Assembly (NCBI RefSeq): GCF_004803405.1
Contig: NZ_SSXI01000333.1
Location: forward strand, 1-33,528
From: Nocardioides sp.
GTDB taxonomy: Bacteria > Actinomycetota > Actinomycetes > Propionibacteriales > Nocardioidaceae
Direction of reading: 5' to 3'
Length of the DNA: 33,528 nucleotides
Each line of letters begins with the position of its first letter. The stretch's first letter is position 1. The position numbers and the translations under genes are program-made. Shown here piece by piece: positions 7,773-16,239 of this stretch. The notes below the pieces were generated by a model. It had not been told where the DNA came from, made no database searches, and saw nothing but the letters and a program-made list of their open reading frames with translations.

Positions 7773-8242
7773 GGCAGGGCCTTCCGTAGTCGAGTGAGCG
7801 CGCGGCGCAGGTCGGAGCGCACGGTGCTCGCGGGTCGGTCGAGCAGGTGACCGATCTCCACGAGCGGCAGGTCCTGGTAGTAGTGCAGGACCACGACGGC
7901 ACGCTGGGTGGCCGGCAGTTGCCGCACCAGGGCCCAGGTCTCGTCGATCTCCGGGATCGCCGTGACGGGCTCCGGCTCCCGCCGAAGCAGCCGGCGCCGG
8001 CGGAACTCCTGACGCTGACCGTCCCTGGCGAGGTTGACCACGCTGCGGCGCAGGTAGGCCGGCGGATCGTCGATCCGGTGCCAGCGTGGCTGCGCCGAGG
8101 CGAAGGCACTCTGCACGATGTCTTCGGCCGTCTCGCGTGATCCCGTGAGCAGGAACGCCAGCCTGAGCAGCGGCAGCCGCAGTTCGCGGTAGGTCTCCTC
8201 GAGCACCGGCGTCTCCGAGTCGCCCAGTTCCAAGTCGGTCAC
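7769..8242 (-). CDS. ECF RNA polymerase sigma factor (SigE/SigM-like)
   Basis: The 157-residue protein has sigma region 2 (YRELRLPLLRLAFLLTGS, then ETAEDIVQSAFASA) and region 4 (LPATQRAVVVLHYYQDLPLV and STVRSDLRRALTRLRKAL) separated by a short linker. This is the two-domain layout of SigE-family ECF factors in actinomycetes, which direct RNA polymerase to stress or envelope promoters. GTG at 8242 is chosen because it starts just before region 2. AGAGG lies only one base from it, and an in-frame GTG at 8278 would add 12 residues, so the start is unsure. It overlaps the downstream membrane-protein gene by four bases. Confidence 0.85.
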   Translation of the reverse strand: MTDLELGDSETPVLEETYRELRLPLLRLAFLLTGSRETAEDIVQSAFASAQPRWHRIDDPPAYLRRSVVNLARDGQRQEFRRRRLLRREPEPVTAIPEIDETWALVRQLPATQRAVVVLHYYQDLPLVEIGHLLDRPASTVRSDLRRALTRLRKALP

Positions 8243-8418
8243 ACCTCTACGTCGTTCGACGGAGGTCCAGCGTTGCACCTGGGGTCGCCCCGCGTGTCAC
8301 CAGACGAGTGACCGGAGCTGCCGCGAACCGCTCGGCCTTGGCCACTTCCGACCGTGAGTCGTAGGAACGAACGACGTGGGAAGCGCCCTCGTGGGCCGGG
8401 CTCCGCGATGATCTCTCC

Positions 8419-8955
8419 ATGGCAGTGCAGCATCTCGATGAGGTTCCGGCAGCCCGGTTGCGTTCCGCGGCGTATACGTACGGACCTGTCGGCCAGACTG
8501 CCTCTGGACCGCCTCCGGGATTCGCCTGGTTCGAGCGTTCCGCCACCTTGGCGCGGCGTGACTTCGCAGCAGTCACCGAGGAACTGTTCATGTGGCGGTT
8601 ACATGAACGAGCGGGCCTTCGAGTGTGGGTATCGGACGCACCGCTTCGAGCCAACACGGTGGTGCTCATGCGACTCGGCGCAGGACCGGCGTCACTGCGG
8701 CTTCCGTGTCGAGTCGTCTATGTCGTCGACGAACCCGGTCTCCGCGGCTTCGCCTATGGCACTCTCCCGGGCCACCCCGAGGCCGGCGAGGAATGCTTCC
8801 TGCTCCGACATCACGACGACGGCAGCATCGAGTTGACCATCTCCGCCTTCTCCCGGCCGGCAACGAGACTGGCCAGGCTCGGCGGAGCGCTCAGCCGCAA
8901 GGCTCAGCAGCTCATGACCGGGAGATACCTCCGCGCCCTCGACTCTTCTGGATGA
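8419..8955 (+). CDS. DUF1990 family protein
   Basis: The 178-residue soluble protein matches the DUF1990 pattern as I know it: an early YGPVG segment, WFERSATLARRDF, then FAYGTLPGHPEAGEECF followed by a strand-rich part with SIELTISAFSRP and a C-terminal basic helix. No enzymatic function is established for the family. ATG at 8419 is preceded by a poor ribosome site. It is divergent from the ECF sigma factor gene, with 176 bp between them in which I see no clear operator. Confidence 0.8.
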   Translation: MAVQHLDEVPAARLRSAAYTYGPVGQTASGPPPGFAWFERSATLARRDFAAVTEELFMWRLHERAGLRVWVSDAPLRANTVVLMRLGAGPASLRLPCRVVYVVDEPGLRGFAYGTLPGHPEAGEECFLLRHHDDGSIELTISAFSRPATRLARLGGALSRKAQQLMTGRYLRALDSSG

Positions 8956-9046
8956 AAGCTCCGGACCTGCAACGGATCGAGCGCAGTCGGTAGCCAGGTG
9001 CTGCCGTCGGGCAGGCTGGATCGTGCCCGAATCCGGGCGGCGCACG

Positions 9047-9487
9047 TCAGTCCGTCTGGAGTTCGCGGATCCTGCGTCCCAAGTCCTGGAGGTTCGCTTG
9101 GTCGGCACTTCCGAGGTCGAACTGGGCGGTGTCCGCGCCCTGCAGCCAGTCCAGTACCTGGTTTGGGTGGACGTGGTCACCGAAGATCACTTGCGCGTCC
9201 ACAAGATCAGACTCATTGGCGTGGTGCGGCACCCTGCACCAGCCGAATCCGCCGTCGGAGGTGTCGTAGATCAGCCACGTCGGCGCGTCGGCGTCTTCCT
9301 CAATCTCGCACGCACAGAACCACACAGCGCGATCAACGACGGCCCGCCCGTCTCGCATCGTCACGTCCCCGGCGGATCTCGCGGCCGCTGCCGACAGGAT
9401 CTGCTCTACGAGGGGCACAGACCAATGCTCCGGCGGTCGCGACGATCTACGTCGACGGAACACCCGGAAACCGTACCGCCCGACCAC
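9047..9487 (-). CDS. Hypothetical protein
   Basis: I do not recognise this 146-residue protein. It has a basic N-terminus (RVFRRRRSSRPP), a conserved-looking core with VWFCACEIEEDADAPTWLIY and GFGWCRVPHHANESDLV, and an acidic C-terminus ending RRIRELQTD. Three cysteines and a HH pair are visible but form no known metal motif. No signal peptide or membrane segment is present. It starts 22 bp after the alcohol dehydrogenase stop on the same strand, so the two are probably co-transcribed. GTG at 9487 is the only usable start between the last upstream stop and the core. Confidence 0.65.
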   Translation of the reverse strand: MVGRYGFRVFRRRRSSRPPEHWSVPLVEQILSAAAARSAGDVTMRDGRAVVDRAVWFCACEIEEDADAPTWLIYDTSDGGFGWCRVPHHANESDLVDAQVIFGDHVHPNQVLDWLQGADTAQFDLGSADQANLQDLGRRIRELQTD

Positions 9488-9509
9488 TGCCCACTCGCTT
9501 GACTTCCTT

Positions 9510-10556
9510 TCACAGACGGACGACGGTCATCCCCGCGACTGAGGGGCGGTCCATGGCGGCCAGTGCCGCGCCGGCGTCTTCGAGTCCGATGACCTGCCCG
9601 ACCAGGTCGCCGGGTCGCAGCGTCCCCTCCTCGATCATGCTGAGCATCGCGGGGTAGCCGCGGGCGGGCATGCCGTGCGCGCCGTAGATCTCCAGCTCCT
9701 GGGACACCACCAGGTCCATCGGGAGCGGCGGCGTGGACGCCGGTCCGAGCAGCAGCCCGGCCTGCACGTGGCGGCCGCGCCGACGCAGGCTGCGCACGGA
9801 GGCCACCGCCAGCTCGGGGGACCCGAACGCGTCGACTGACACGTGCGCGCCGCCGCCGGTGAGGTCCCGGACCGCCGCTGCCACGTCCGGGGTGCTGCGC
9901 GCGTCGACAACCGCCTCGGCTCCCATCGACGTGGCGCGTTCGAGAGCGGCCGAGGTCACGTCCACGGCGACCACTCGGCCGCCGAGCGCCGCCCCGATCA
10001 TCACGGCAGAGAGCCCGACCCCGCCACAGCCGTGTACGGCGAGCCAGTCACCCGGGCCGATCCGGCCGTGGGTCACCACGGCCCGGAAGGCGGTCGCGAA
10101 CCGGCAGCCCAAGGACGCCGCGGTGACGAAGTCCACCGACTCGGGCAGCCGGACCAGATTGGTGTCGGCCGCATGGATGGCCACCCGTTCGGCGAACGAG
10201 CCCTGACCGGTGAACCCCGGCTGGGTCTGGGCGGGGCAGACCTGCGCCTCCCCCGCCCCACACCAGGCGCACCGACCACAGCCGCACACAAAGGGCACTG
10301 TCACGCGGTCGCCGGACTTCCAGTGGCGTACGCCGGACCCGACCCCGGCCACGACCCCGGCCAGCTCGTGGCCTGGGACATGCGGCAGCGCCACAGGATC
10401 ATGGCCCTTCCAGGCGTGCCAGTCCGACCGGCAGATCCCGGTGGCTCCCACCGCGATGACCACCCCGTCCTCCGGACACTCCGGCTCGGGCAGGTCGACG
10501 AGCTCCGGCAGGGCGCCGTACTCCTGATAGATGACGGCCTTCACCCTGCCCATCAT
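9510..10556 (-). CDS. Zinc-dependent medium-chain alcohol dehydrogenase
   Basis: The 348-residue protein is a medium-chain dehydrogenase. The catalytic zinc site is Cys42 (GICRSDWHAW) with His63-Glu64 (PGHE), and the structural zinc cysteines are 93, 96, 99 and 107 in CGCGRCAWCGAGEAQVC. A Rossmann segment follows, LAVHGCGGVGLSAVMIG, with VVAVDVT as the likely NAD-binding acidic strand. ATG at 10556 has GAGG six bases upstream; the frame extends further but adds only an Arg/Ser-rich stretch. It oxidises an alcohol or reduces an aldehyde with NAD(P); the substrate is not determinable. The unknown gene at 9047 follows closely. Confidence 0.9.
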   Translation of the reverse strand: MMGRVKAVIYQEYGALPELVDLPEPECPEDGVVIAVGATGICRSDWHAWKGHDPVALPHVPGHELAGVVAGVGSGVRHWKSGDRVTVPFVCGCGRCAWCGAGEAQVCPAQTQPGFTGQGSFAERVAIHAADTNLVRLPESVDFVTAASLGCRFATAFRAVVTHGRIGPGDWLAVHGCGGVGLSAVMIGAALGGRVVAVDVTSAALERATSMGAEAVVDARSTPDVAAAVRDLTGGGAHVSVDAFGSPELAVASVRSLRRRGRHVQAGLLLGPASTPPLPMDLVVSQELEIYGAHGMPARGYPAMLSMIEEGTLRPGDLVGQVIGLEDAGAALAAMDRPSVAGMTVVRL

Positions 10557-10630
10557 GTCGTCCTCATCTTGTGCCGAGGTACGGGTACCGAGAGAACGAC
10601 TGCGTCCACCGGACGACCCCCTGCTGTTGC

Positions 10631-10667
10631 CGCCGGGCAGCGCCACAGCTCGTAGCGCTACCCGGCG
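10631..10667. terminator. Hairpin terminator downstream of ribA
   Basis: CGCCGGGCAGCGC and GCGCTACCCGGCG pair over 13 bp with one C-A mismatch and an 11-base loop. The hairpin lies 17 bases after the ribA stop, before the alcohol dehydrogenase gene on the same strand, and lacks a clear U-tract. Confidence 0.6.
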
Positions 10668-10683
10668 TGTCACAGTCCGGCGG

Positions 10684-11340
10684 TCAGTCCACGGGTGTCA
10701 CGACCGCAATGGTGTGGCCGGTGTGCTCCACCTTGGCGTTCAGGTACCGCAGGTTGGTCTCGGTGGCGAACACGCCTGTCGGCACCGTCGTTCGTACTGC
10801 CACACCGAGGTCACGCAGCTGGGTGACCTTGTCGGGGTTGTTGGTCAGCAGATCGACCTGTGTGAAGCCCAGGGCCGCGAGTATCTGCGCCGCCGCGGTG
10901 TAGTCACGAACATCGTCGGGGAACCCGAGTGACCGGTTCGCCTCATAGGTGTCCTGGCCCTGGTCCTGCAGGGCGTAGGCATCCAGCTTGTTGTACAGCC
11001 CGATCCCCCGGCCCTCCTGGCGTAGGTACACAAGGACGCCCCCGACACCGGCGATGCGCTCGACCGCTTCGCGCAACTGAGGTCCGCAGTCGCAGCGCGC
11101 GGAGCCGAACACATCCCCGGTGAGGCACTCCGAATGCATCCGGACCAACGGCACCTCGGTGGCTTCCGGGTCCCCCAGCAACAGTGCCACGTGCTCGGCG
11201 CCGTCTGCTAGGTCGACGAAGGTGACCGCGTCGGCGAGGACGGAGTACCCGTCCGGAAACCGCAGCGGGATCTCGACCCGCGTCCGCACCGTCGCCGGCC
11301 TCGCGCCGGGCACTGGCTCTGTCTGTACAGCTCCTGTCAT
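10684..11340 (-). CDS. ribA: GTP cyclohydrolase II
   Basis: The 218-residue cytoplasmic enzyme converts GTP to 2,5-diamino-6-ribosylamino-4-pyrimidinone phosphate, the first step of riboflavin synthesis. The zinc site is Cys72, Cys83 and Cys85 in ECLTGDVFGSARCDCG, and the family block YLRQEGRGIGLYNKLDAYAL follows. The protein is a stand-alone cyclohydrolase without the DHBP synthase domain of RibBA. ATG at 11340 has GGGAG at a good distance. No other rib gene is nearby and I see no FMN riboswitch in the 253 bp upstream, so it may be a secondary copy or part of a specialised flavin or deazaflavin supply. Confidence 0.93.
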   Translation of the reverse strand: MTGAVQTEPVPGARPATVRTRVEIPLRFPDGYSVLADAVTFVDLADGAEHVALLLGDPEATEVPLVRMHSECLTGDVFGSARCDCGPQLREAVERIAGVGGVLVYLRQEGRGIGLYNKLDAYALQDQGQDTYEANRSLGFPDDVRDYTAAAQILAALGFTQVDLLTNNPDKVTQLRDLGVAVRTTVPTGVFATETNLRYLNAKVEHTGHTIAVVTPVD

Positions 11341-11593
11341 AGCGTCTCCCGAGATTTGAATCCGAACTGTCGGGCCGAGAATACGGAGGTAACCCCAGGA
11401 AACGCGGCGAACTCGGCGAACACGCGGCCAAGTCTCATCGGCTCAACGACGAACGGATGCGTGTCCGGCTGGCCTTCTGGGGCAGTGCGGCATCGACCCG
11501 GGACCGCGCTGCTCGCAGGACCCCGGTGGTCGCGATGCCGTCAGAGTCGTCGACACGACCGAATCCTCAGCGCCAGGTACCTAGGCTGACGCC

Positions 11594-13060
11594 ATGGCCG
11601 CCGACCTCCCCCGCAGCACGCCCGTCGAGCAGCAGGTCGACCCCGCCGCCGTCCTGGACTTCATCGACGCGATCGACACCGATCCGTCCATCGAGCTGCA
11701 CAGCATGATGGTGCTCCGGCACGGACACGTCGTCGCCGAGGGCTGGTGGGCCCCGCACACACCGGAGCGGCCCCGGCTGCTCTACTCGTTGAGCAAGAGC
11801 TTCACCTCGACCGCGCTGGGGCTCGCGGTGGCCGACGGTCTCTGCGGACTCGATGACACGGTGATCTCGTACTTTCCGGAGCTCGACGCCGAGATCACCG
11901 ATCCGCGGAGCAGGGCCATCACGGTGCGGCACCTCGCGGCGATGGCCAGCGGACACGGCCGCGACATGCTCCACGATGCGGTCACCCGCGACCCTCAGGA
12001 GCCGGTCCGCGGCTTCCTGTTGATCCCTCCAGATGCGGAGCCGGGCACCCTGTTCTCCTACAGCCAGCCCTGCACGTACGCGATCGCCGCGGTGGTCCAA
12101 CGGCTCGCCGGCATGCCGCTCACGGCGTATCTGCGGCCGCGGCTCCTCGACCCGCTCGGGATCGACGAGGTGGGCTGGCAGAGCTGGCCGCCGGGACGCG
12201 AGCTCGGCTTCAGCGGCCTCTTCGCGCGCACCGAGGACGTCGCGAAGCTCGGCCAGCTCTACCTCCAGCGCGGTCGCTGGCAGGACCGGCAGGTGCTCTC
12301 CGAGGAGTACGTCGCGCTGGCGACGTCGCGGCACGTCGACAGCTCGCCCGGGCAGGACAACATCGACTGGCGACAGGGCTACGGGTACCAGTTCTGGATG
12401 TCCCGCCACGGCTACCGCGGCGACGGTGCGTTCGGCCAGTTCTGCGTGGTGCTTCCCGAGCAGGACGCCGTGGTGGCGATGACCGGAGGGACCGAGGCGA
12501 TGCAGGCGGTGCTGAACCACCTCTGGCAGCGTCTCCTCCCCGGTCTCGACACGAGCAGCCCCAACAACGCCACCGAGGAGCAGCTCGCCCGGCGGCTGCG
12601 CAGCCTCCGGCTGCCGCCCTGCGCTGCCCGGCCGTCCCCGCCCGACTGGAAGGCCTGGACCGAGGAGCCGTTCCCGGTCGCCGACGCAGCCGGCCTGCCC
12701 GCATCGGCTCTCACCTCCGTGCGACTGGCCCCAGCGGGGCCCGGGTGGAAGGTCACCGTCACCGAACGGGACAACGCGCTCACCTTCGCCGTCGGCGCCG
12801 CCGACTGGCTGGTGTCAGAGCCGCGCGACCGGCACGGGGACGTCGTACCCGTGGCCGCCTCCGGCGGATGGCTGGACGACCACACGCTCCGTGTCGAGCT
12901 GATCTTCCTCGAGTCACCGCACCGCCTCGACATCGCCTGCTCGCTGCCCTCCCGGACCGCCGAGGCCGCCTGGCGCGGCGTACCCCTGGACGGCGGACGA
13001 CTGCAGACCCTGCGCCGCCCGCGCTCACCGCAGCCAGCACCTCCCGGGACGGCCGGTTGA
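11594..13060 (+). CDS. Serine hydrolase (beta-lactamase class C / esterase-like)
   Basis: The 488-residue protein has a beta-lactamase fold N-terminal domain. The nucleophile motif is SxxK with Ser65 and Lys68 (LLYSLSKSFTST), and Tyr156-Ser157 in FSYSQP takes the place of the usual YxN. A conserved LGFSGLFARTEDVAKLGQL block follows near residue 208, and YGYQFWMSRHG near 265. From about residue 345 there is an extra C-terminal domain of mixed strands. There is no signal peptide, so it is probably cytoplasmic and more likely an esterase or peptidase than a true beta-lactamase. ATG at 11594 starts just before the first helix. An aldo/keto reductase gene follows 44 bp later on the same strand. 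Confidence 0.85.
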   Translation: MAADLPRSTPVEQQVDPAAVLDFIDAIDTDPSIELHSMMVLRHGHVVAEGWWAPHTPERPRLLYSLSKSFTSTALGLAVADGLCGLDDTVISYFPELDAEITDPRSRAITVRHLAAMASGHGRDMLHDAVTRDPQEPVRGFLLIPPDAEPGTLFSYSQPCTYAIAAVVQRLAGMPLTAYLRPRLLDPLGIDEVGWQSWPPGRELGFSGLFARTEDVAKLGQLYLQRGRWQDRQVLSEEYVALATSRHVDSSPGQDNIDWRQGYGYQFWMSRHGYRGDGAFGQFCVVLPEQDAVVAMTGGTEAMQAVLNHLWQRLLPGLDTSSPNNATEEQLARRLRSLRLPPCAARPSPPDWKAWTEEPFPVADAAGLPASALTSVRLAPAGPGWKVTVTERDNALTFAVGAADWLVSEPRDRHGDVVPVAASGGWLDDHTLRVELIFLESPHRLDIACSLPSRTAEAAWRGVPLDGGRLQTLRRPRSPQPAPPGTAG

Positions 13061-13104
13061 AGGAGATCCGCCGGGGTGACCAGGATCGCCGTAGTTTTTT
13101 CGAC

Positions 13105-13947
13105 ATGACCACAGACGTTCCGCGGTACCGGCTCAACGACGGGAGCTCGCTGCCCTCGATCGGGTTCGGCACCTACCCGCTCCGGGGTGAGGACGCCGTC
13201 GCGGCGATCGTCTCCGCTCTGGAGGTCGGCTACCGACTGCTGGACACGGCCGTGAACTACGGCAACGAGGAAGAGGTCGGCAGGGCCGTCCGCAGCGCAG
13301 GGATCTCCCGTGAGGACGTCCAGGTCACGACGAAGATCCCCGGCCGGCACCACGCCGCGGCCCTGGCCACCGAGTCCGTCGAGGACTCCCTGCGTCGACT
13401 CCGCATGGACTATCTGGACCTGTGCCTGATCCACTGGCCCAACCCCAGTGTCGGCAGGTACGGCGAGGCGTGGCGTGCCCTGGTGGACCTGCGGGAGCGC
13501 GGCCTGGTCAGGTCGATCGGCGTCAGCAACTTCACCGAGAAGCACCTCCGCGACATCATCGACGACACCGGCGTCACGCCTGCTGTGAACCAGATCGAGA
13601 TGCACCCCTACTTCGCCCAGGGCGAGATGCGCGCTGTGCACTCCGACCTGGGGATCCTGACCGAGGCGTGGAGCCCGCTGGGCAAACGCAGCGCCCCCTT
13701 CGACCAGCCAGCCGTGGTCCGGGCGGCGGAGGCCCACGACGTGACCCCGGCGCAGGTGATCCTGCGCTGGCATGTGCAGCTCGGCACCCTTCCGCTTCCC
13801 AAGTCCGCGACACCGGAACGCCAGCGGCTGAACCTCGACGTCTTCGGGTTCGAGCTGGACGAGCGCGACATGACCGCGATCACTGGGCTCAGCCGACCCG
13901 ACGGCCGGCTGTTCGGAGGAGACCCGGACACCCACGAGGAGATGTAG
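13105..13947 (+). CDS. Aldo/keto reductase
   Basis: The 280-residue protein is a (beta/alpha)8 NADPH-dependent reductase of aldehydes or ketones. The catalytic tetrad is Asp47 and Tyr52 (DTAVNYGNE), Lys77 (TTKIPG) and His110 (LIHWPNP). VRSIGVSNF and NQIEMHPYF, and the coenzyme loop LPKSATPERQRLN near the C-terminus, complete the family pattern of the 2,5-diketogluconate reductase group. ATG at 13105 matches the typical N-terminus. It is probably co-transcribed with the upstream serine hydrolase. It ends 8 bp from the convergent luciferase-like gene, so its terminator would lie inside that gene. The substrate is unknown. Confidence 0.93.
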   Translation: MTTDVPRYRLNDGSSLPSIGFGTYPLRGEDAVAAIVSALEVGYRLLDTAVNYGNEEEVGRAVRSAGISREDVQVTTKIPGRHHAAALATESVEDSLRRLRMDYLDLCLIHWPNPSVGRYGEAWRALVDLRERGLVRSIGVSNFTEKHLRDIIDDTGVTPAVNQIEMHPYFAQGEMRAVHSDLGILTEAWSPLGKRSAPFDQPAVVRAAEAHDVTPAQVILRWHVQLGTLPLPKSATPERQRLNLDVFGFELDERDMTAITGLSRPDGRLFGGDPDTHEEM

Positions 13948-13955
13948 CGCGCCCT

Positions 13956-14834
13956 CTAGCCCGAGCGCAGTCGTGACCGGACGTCGGCCACCTCGTCCTC
14001 ACGATCGACGGACGGCCAGAAGAGCACGAAGTCCTGGACGCCGGCGCTGCCGAAGTCCCTGGCGACGTCCGAGGGGTCGACGCCGGTCAGCCACGGATCG
14101 AGCGCCTCGAAGAGGAGCACACTTCGACGTACGTCGGCGGGGTCGCGGCCGACCGAGCGACAGTCCTCGTCCATGACGCGGTTCTGGTTGCCGGTGTCCT
14201 CCAGGATCTGGGCGTAGGACAGCCCGAACCCACCGTGGGTGTTCCACCCGTCGGCCACGCGCGCCGCCAGCCGGCGCACGGATCGCGACTGGCCCCCCAG
14301 CACGATGGGCGGCCGAGGCTGCTGGACCGGCGCCGGCGCGCACGGAGCGTGGAGGGTCTGCACGTGGCCTCCCAGGCGTTGGAAGGAGCGGTCACGGCAC
14401 CGGAGGAGGCCGTCCAGCGCCTCGACGTACGCGGTGAACCTCGTCAGCCGCTCGCGCAGATCCCAGTACGGCACGCCGACCGCGGCGTGGTCGAAGCCAG
14501 CGATGCCGGTCCCGACACCGAGGTCGAGGCGGCCGCCGGAGAGGTGGTCGACAGTGACGGCAGCCTTGGCCACGACCGCAGGCGGCCGCAGCACCGGATT
14601 GGCGACAAGGGGGCCGATGCGAGCGCGCGTGGTGCCCGCCGCCATCGCCGCGAGCGTCGTCCAGGCCTCGAACCAGTGGCCGTCCAGGTTCCGGTAGTCC
14701 CCGGTGTGGTCGGCCAGGTAGATGGCGTCGAAGCCGAGTTCCTCGGCGCGCTGCCAGCGCTCGCGCAACGCCGGGAATGGCGCGTCCTGCACGACGTACG
14801 CGGCCACCCGACGGGCCACCAGCTGCTCGCCCAT
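13956..14834 (-). CDS. Luciferase-like (LLM class, probably F420-dependent) oxidoreductase
   Basis: The 292-residue protein has the bacterial luciferase-like TIM barrel. AEELGFDAIYLADH near residue 30, ARIGPLVANPVLRPPAVVAKAAVTVDHLSGGR (residues about 70-101; key bits GPLV, RPP, DHLSGGR) and LGVGTGI are the usual marks. Actinobacterial members mostly use coenzyme F420, some FMN; the sequence alone does not settle which. ATG at 14834 is preceded by GGGGG at short distance. It is convergent with the aldo/keto reductase, 8 bp apart. The reaction is likely reduction or oxygenation of a small substrate that I cannot name. Confidence 0.88.
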   Translation of the reverse strand: MGEQLVARRVAAYVVQDAPFPALRERWQRAEELGFDAIYLADHTGDYRNLDGHWFEAWTTLAAMAAGTTRARIGPLVANPVLRPPAVVAKAAVTVDHLSGGRLDLGVGTGIAGFDHAAVGVPYWDLRERLTRFTAYVEALDGLLRCRDRSFQRLGGHVQTLHAPCAPAPVQQPRPPIVLGGQSRSVRRLAARVADGWNTHGGFGLSYAQILEDTGNQNRVMDEDCRSVGRDPADVRRSVLLFEALDPWLTGVDPSDVARDFGSAGVQDFVLFWPSVDREDEVADVRSRLRSG

Positions 14835-14859
14835 CCCCCATTATGGGCCTGCGTTCTGG

Positions 14860-15087
14860 TCAGGGGCGAGCGAAGGACCAGACCGGCCGCACTGAGCGCT
14901 CACCGGGCATGAGTCCGACCTCGGCCAGCAGTTGGTGCACCACTTGGTCGAGGAACCGTTGTCCCTCGGCCTCCGAACGCCATGGAGCGCATCCTCCCGC
15001 GGCGGCCGTGCCCAGCGAAAGGCCCTCGAGCATCGCGCCGCAACGTGGGATGCGCGCAGCATGCCGCGATCGGGTGCAACAGTTCAT
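14860..15087 (-). CDS. Possible small protein coupled to broken membrane gene
   Basis: This 75-residue frame starts at an ATG that overlaps the stop of the upstream membrane-protein frame as TGATG, suggesting translational coupling. Its second half, WRSEAEGQRFLDQVVHQLLA followed by EVGLMPGERSVRPVW, looks like a real helix plus tail, while the first 20 residues (MNCCTRSRHAARIPRCG) are basic and cysteine-bearing. I recognise no family. Competing open frames cover the same bases, so it is only a moderate candidate. Confidence 0.4.
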   Translation of the reverse strand: MNCCTRSRHAARIPRCGAMLEGLSLGTAAAGGCAPWRSEAEGQRFLDQVVHQLLAEVGLMPGERSVRPVWSFARP

Positions 15088-15704
15088 CACGGCCTGTGTC
15101 GGTTCCCGCGGGGGTAGGCGCGCAGATAGAGGCCGCGGATACCGAGCGCGACCAGCGCCCAGGTCCACGGCGCCCACAGCACTCCGCCGACTCCGTCCCA
15201 GACGGAGTTCATGGGTGATCGGACCGGTTCCGCTTCGGCCGCGGCAGCGATGGAGCTGACCGCCAGGACGGCCAGGACCGTGGCTGCCACACCCGTGGGC
15301 CAAGCCAGCCATCGCGGAGCCCCGTGGGTCAGGATCGCGACGACAGCCAGGACCAGGACGGCCGCCGCGGCGCCGTAGCCGCCGGCGGAGACGCGGTAGT
15401 CCTCGGCGTCGGCGGTCTCACCGAAGAACTGGAGCCAGATCGCGCCGTACCCGACGAGGATGCCGTTCAGGGTGGTGGCGACGACAGCGCCGACCCAGCA
15501 GGCTGGGAGCCACGTCCGCCGAACGATGACGAGCAGACGAGCGGACTACGAACGGAAGGCGTTCAACGCCCGGGCGGCGTGAACCGCGGAGTCGTAGCGC
15601 CAGCGGGGTACGGAGAGACTGCCCGTCTCGACCTCGGGGGTCGTGTCGGGCTCACCCGTGTCGGACGGCATCCCGGTCGCTAAGGTCCGGCTCACTTGCT
15701 CCAT
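15087..15704 (-). pseudogene. Membrane protein gene interrupted by an in-frame TAG
   Basis: A single reading frame of 206 codons runs from ATG at 15704, which has AAAGGTG at a good distance, to TGA at 15087. Codon 53 is TAG (15546-15548). The first 52 codons encode a hydrophilic stretch ending RYDSAVHAARALNAFRS. The rest encodes four likely membrane helices, including TWLPACWVGAVVATTLNGIL, GAAAAVLVLAVVAILTHG and TGVAATVLAVLAVSSIAAA, then a Trp-rich helix and a basic tail. Between the TAG and 15290, well inside the third helix, the frame offers no ATG, GTG or TTG restart. It is therefore a nonsense-mutated gene, a sequencing error, or a readthrough case. The family is unrecognised. Confidence 0.65.
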
Positions 15705-15746
15705 CAGGAACACCTTTCACGTGGGTCTACATGCATCGGGTCGTGG

Positions 15747-16022
15747 TCAGCAGACGTCACGTCGGGCAGTCCCGACCAACGCCAGGTCCAGGGAGGCGGC
15801 CGCCCGAGCGTCGAGGCCGGTAGAGCGTCGGAGCTGCGCCCGCGCGACACGGGCCTTGAGATGGCGGAGCAGGGCCGGGTCGCCCGCGGCCACCTCGCGC
15901 ATACGGTCGGCCGCGGTCTCTGGAGACCAGTTGTCCGCGCTGACGGCGCGGACGAGCTCGAGGACCGCGCGGTCGATGCGTTTGGGTTGTCTCGGAAGGG
16001 AAGTCCAGGTCAGGGAACTCAC
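15747..16022 (-). CDS. Small hypothetical helical protein
   Basis: The 91-residue product is mostly charged helix: KRIDRAVLELVRAVSADNWS, then PETAADRMREVAAGDPALLR and a basic stretch HLKARVARAQLRRS. I recognise no family; length and composition are those of many small actinobacterial regulators or adaptor proteins. GTG at 16022 is preceded by GGGGTGG. The frame stays open upstream to about 16220 but that part is proline/serine-rich. It is divergent from the GAF-ANTAR gene, with about 217 bp between them. Confidence 0.55.
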   Translation of the reverse strand: MSSLTWTSLPRQPKRIDRAVLELVRAVSADNWSPETAADRMREVAAGDPALLRHLKARVARAQLRRSTGLDARAAASLDLALVGTARRDVC

Positions 16023-16239
16023 GTGCGCCACCCCGGGTTGCTCGATGCTTCGAGAAGAAGGAGAGCCACCTGTTGGCTGGGGTGGCTGGGCCGTCGGGGT
16101 CAGGGACGGAAGAATCGACGGGCACCATGGAACCATGACCTTGGTCACATGACAAGCGCGTAGTCTGGAAGCAGCAGCACGGTCACCGACGTCCGGGCGT
16201 CGCGACCGGCGCCGTCGCACATCGATGTGAGGTGACCGG

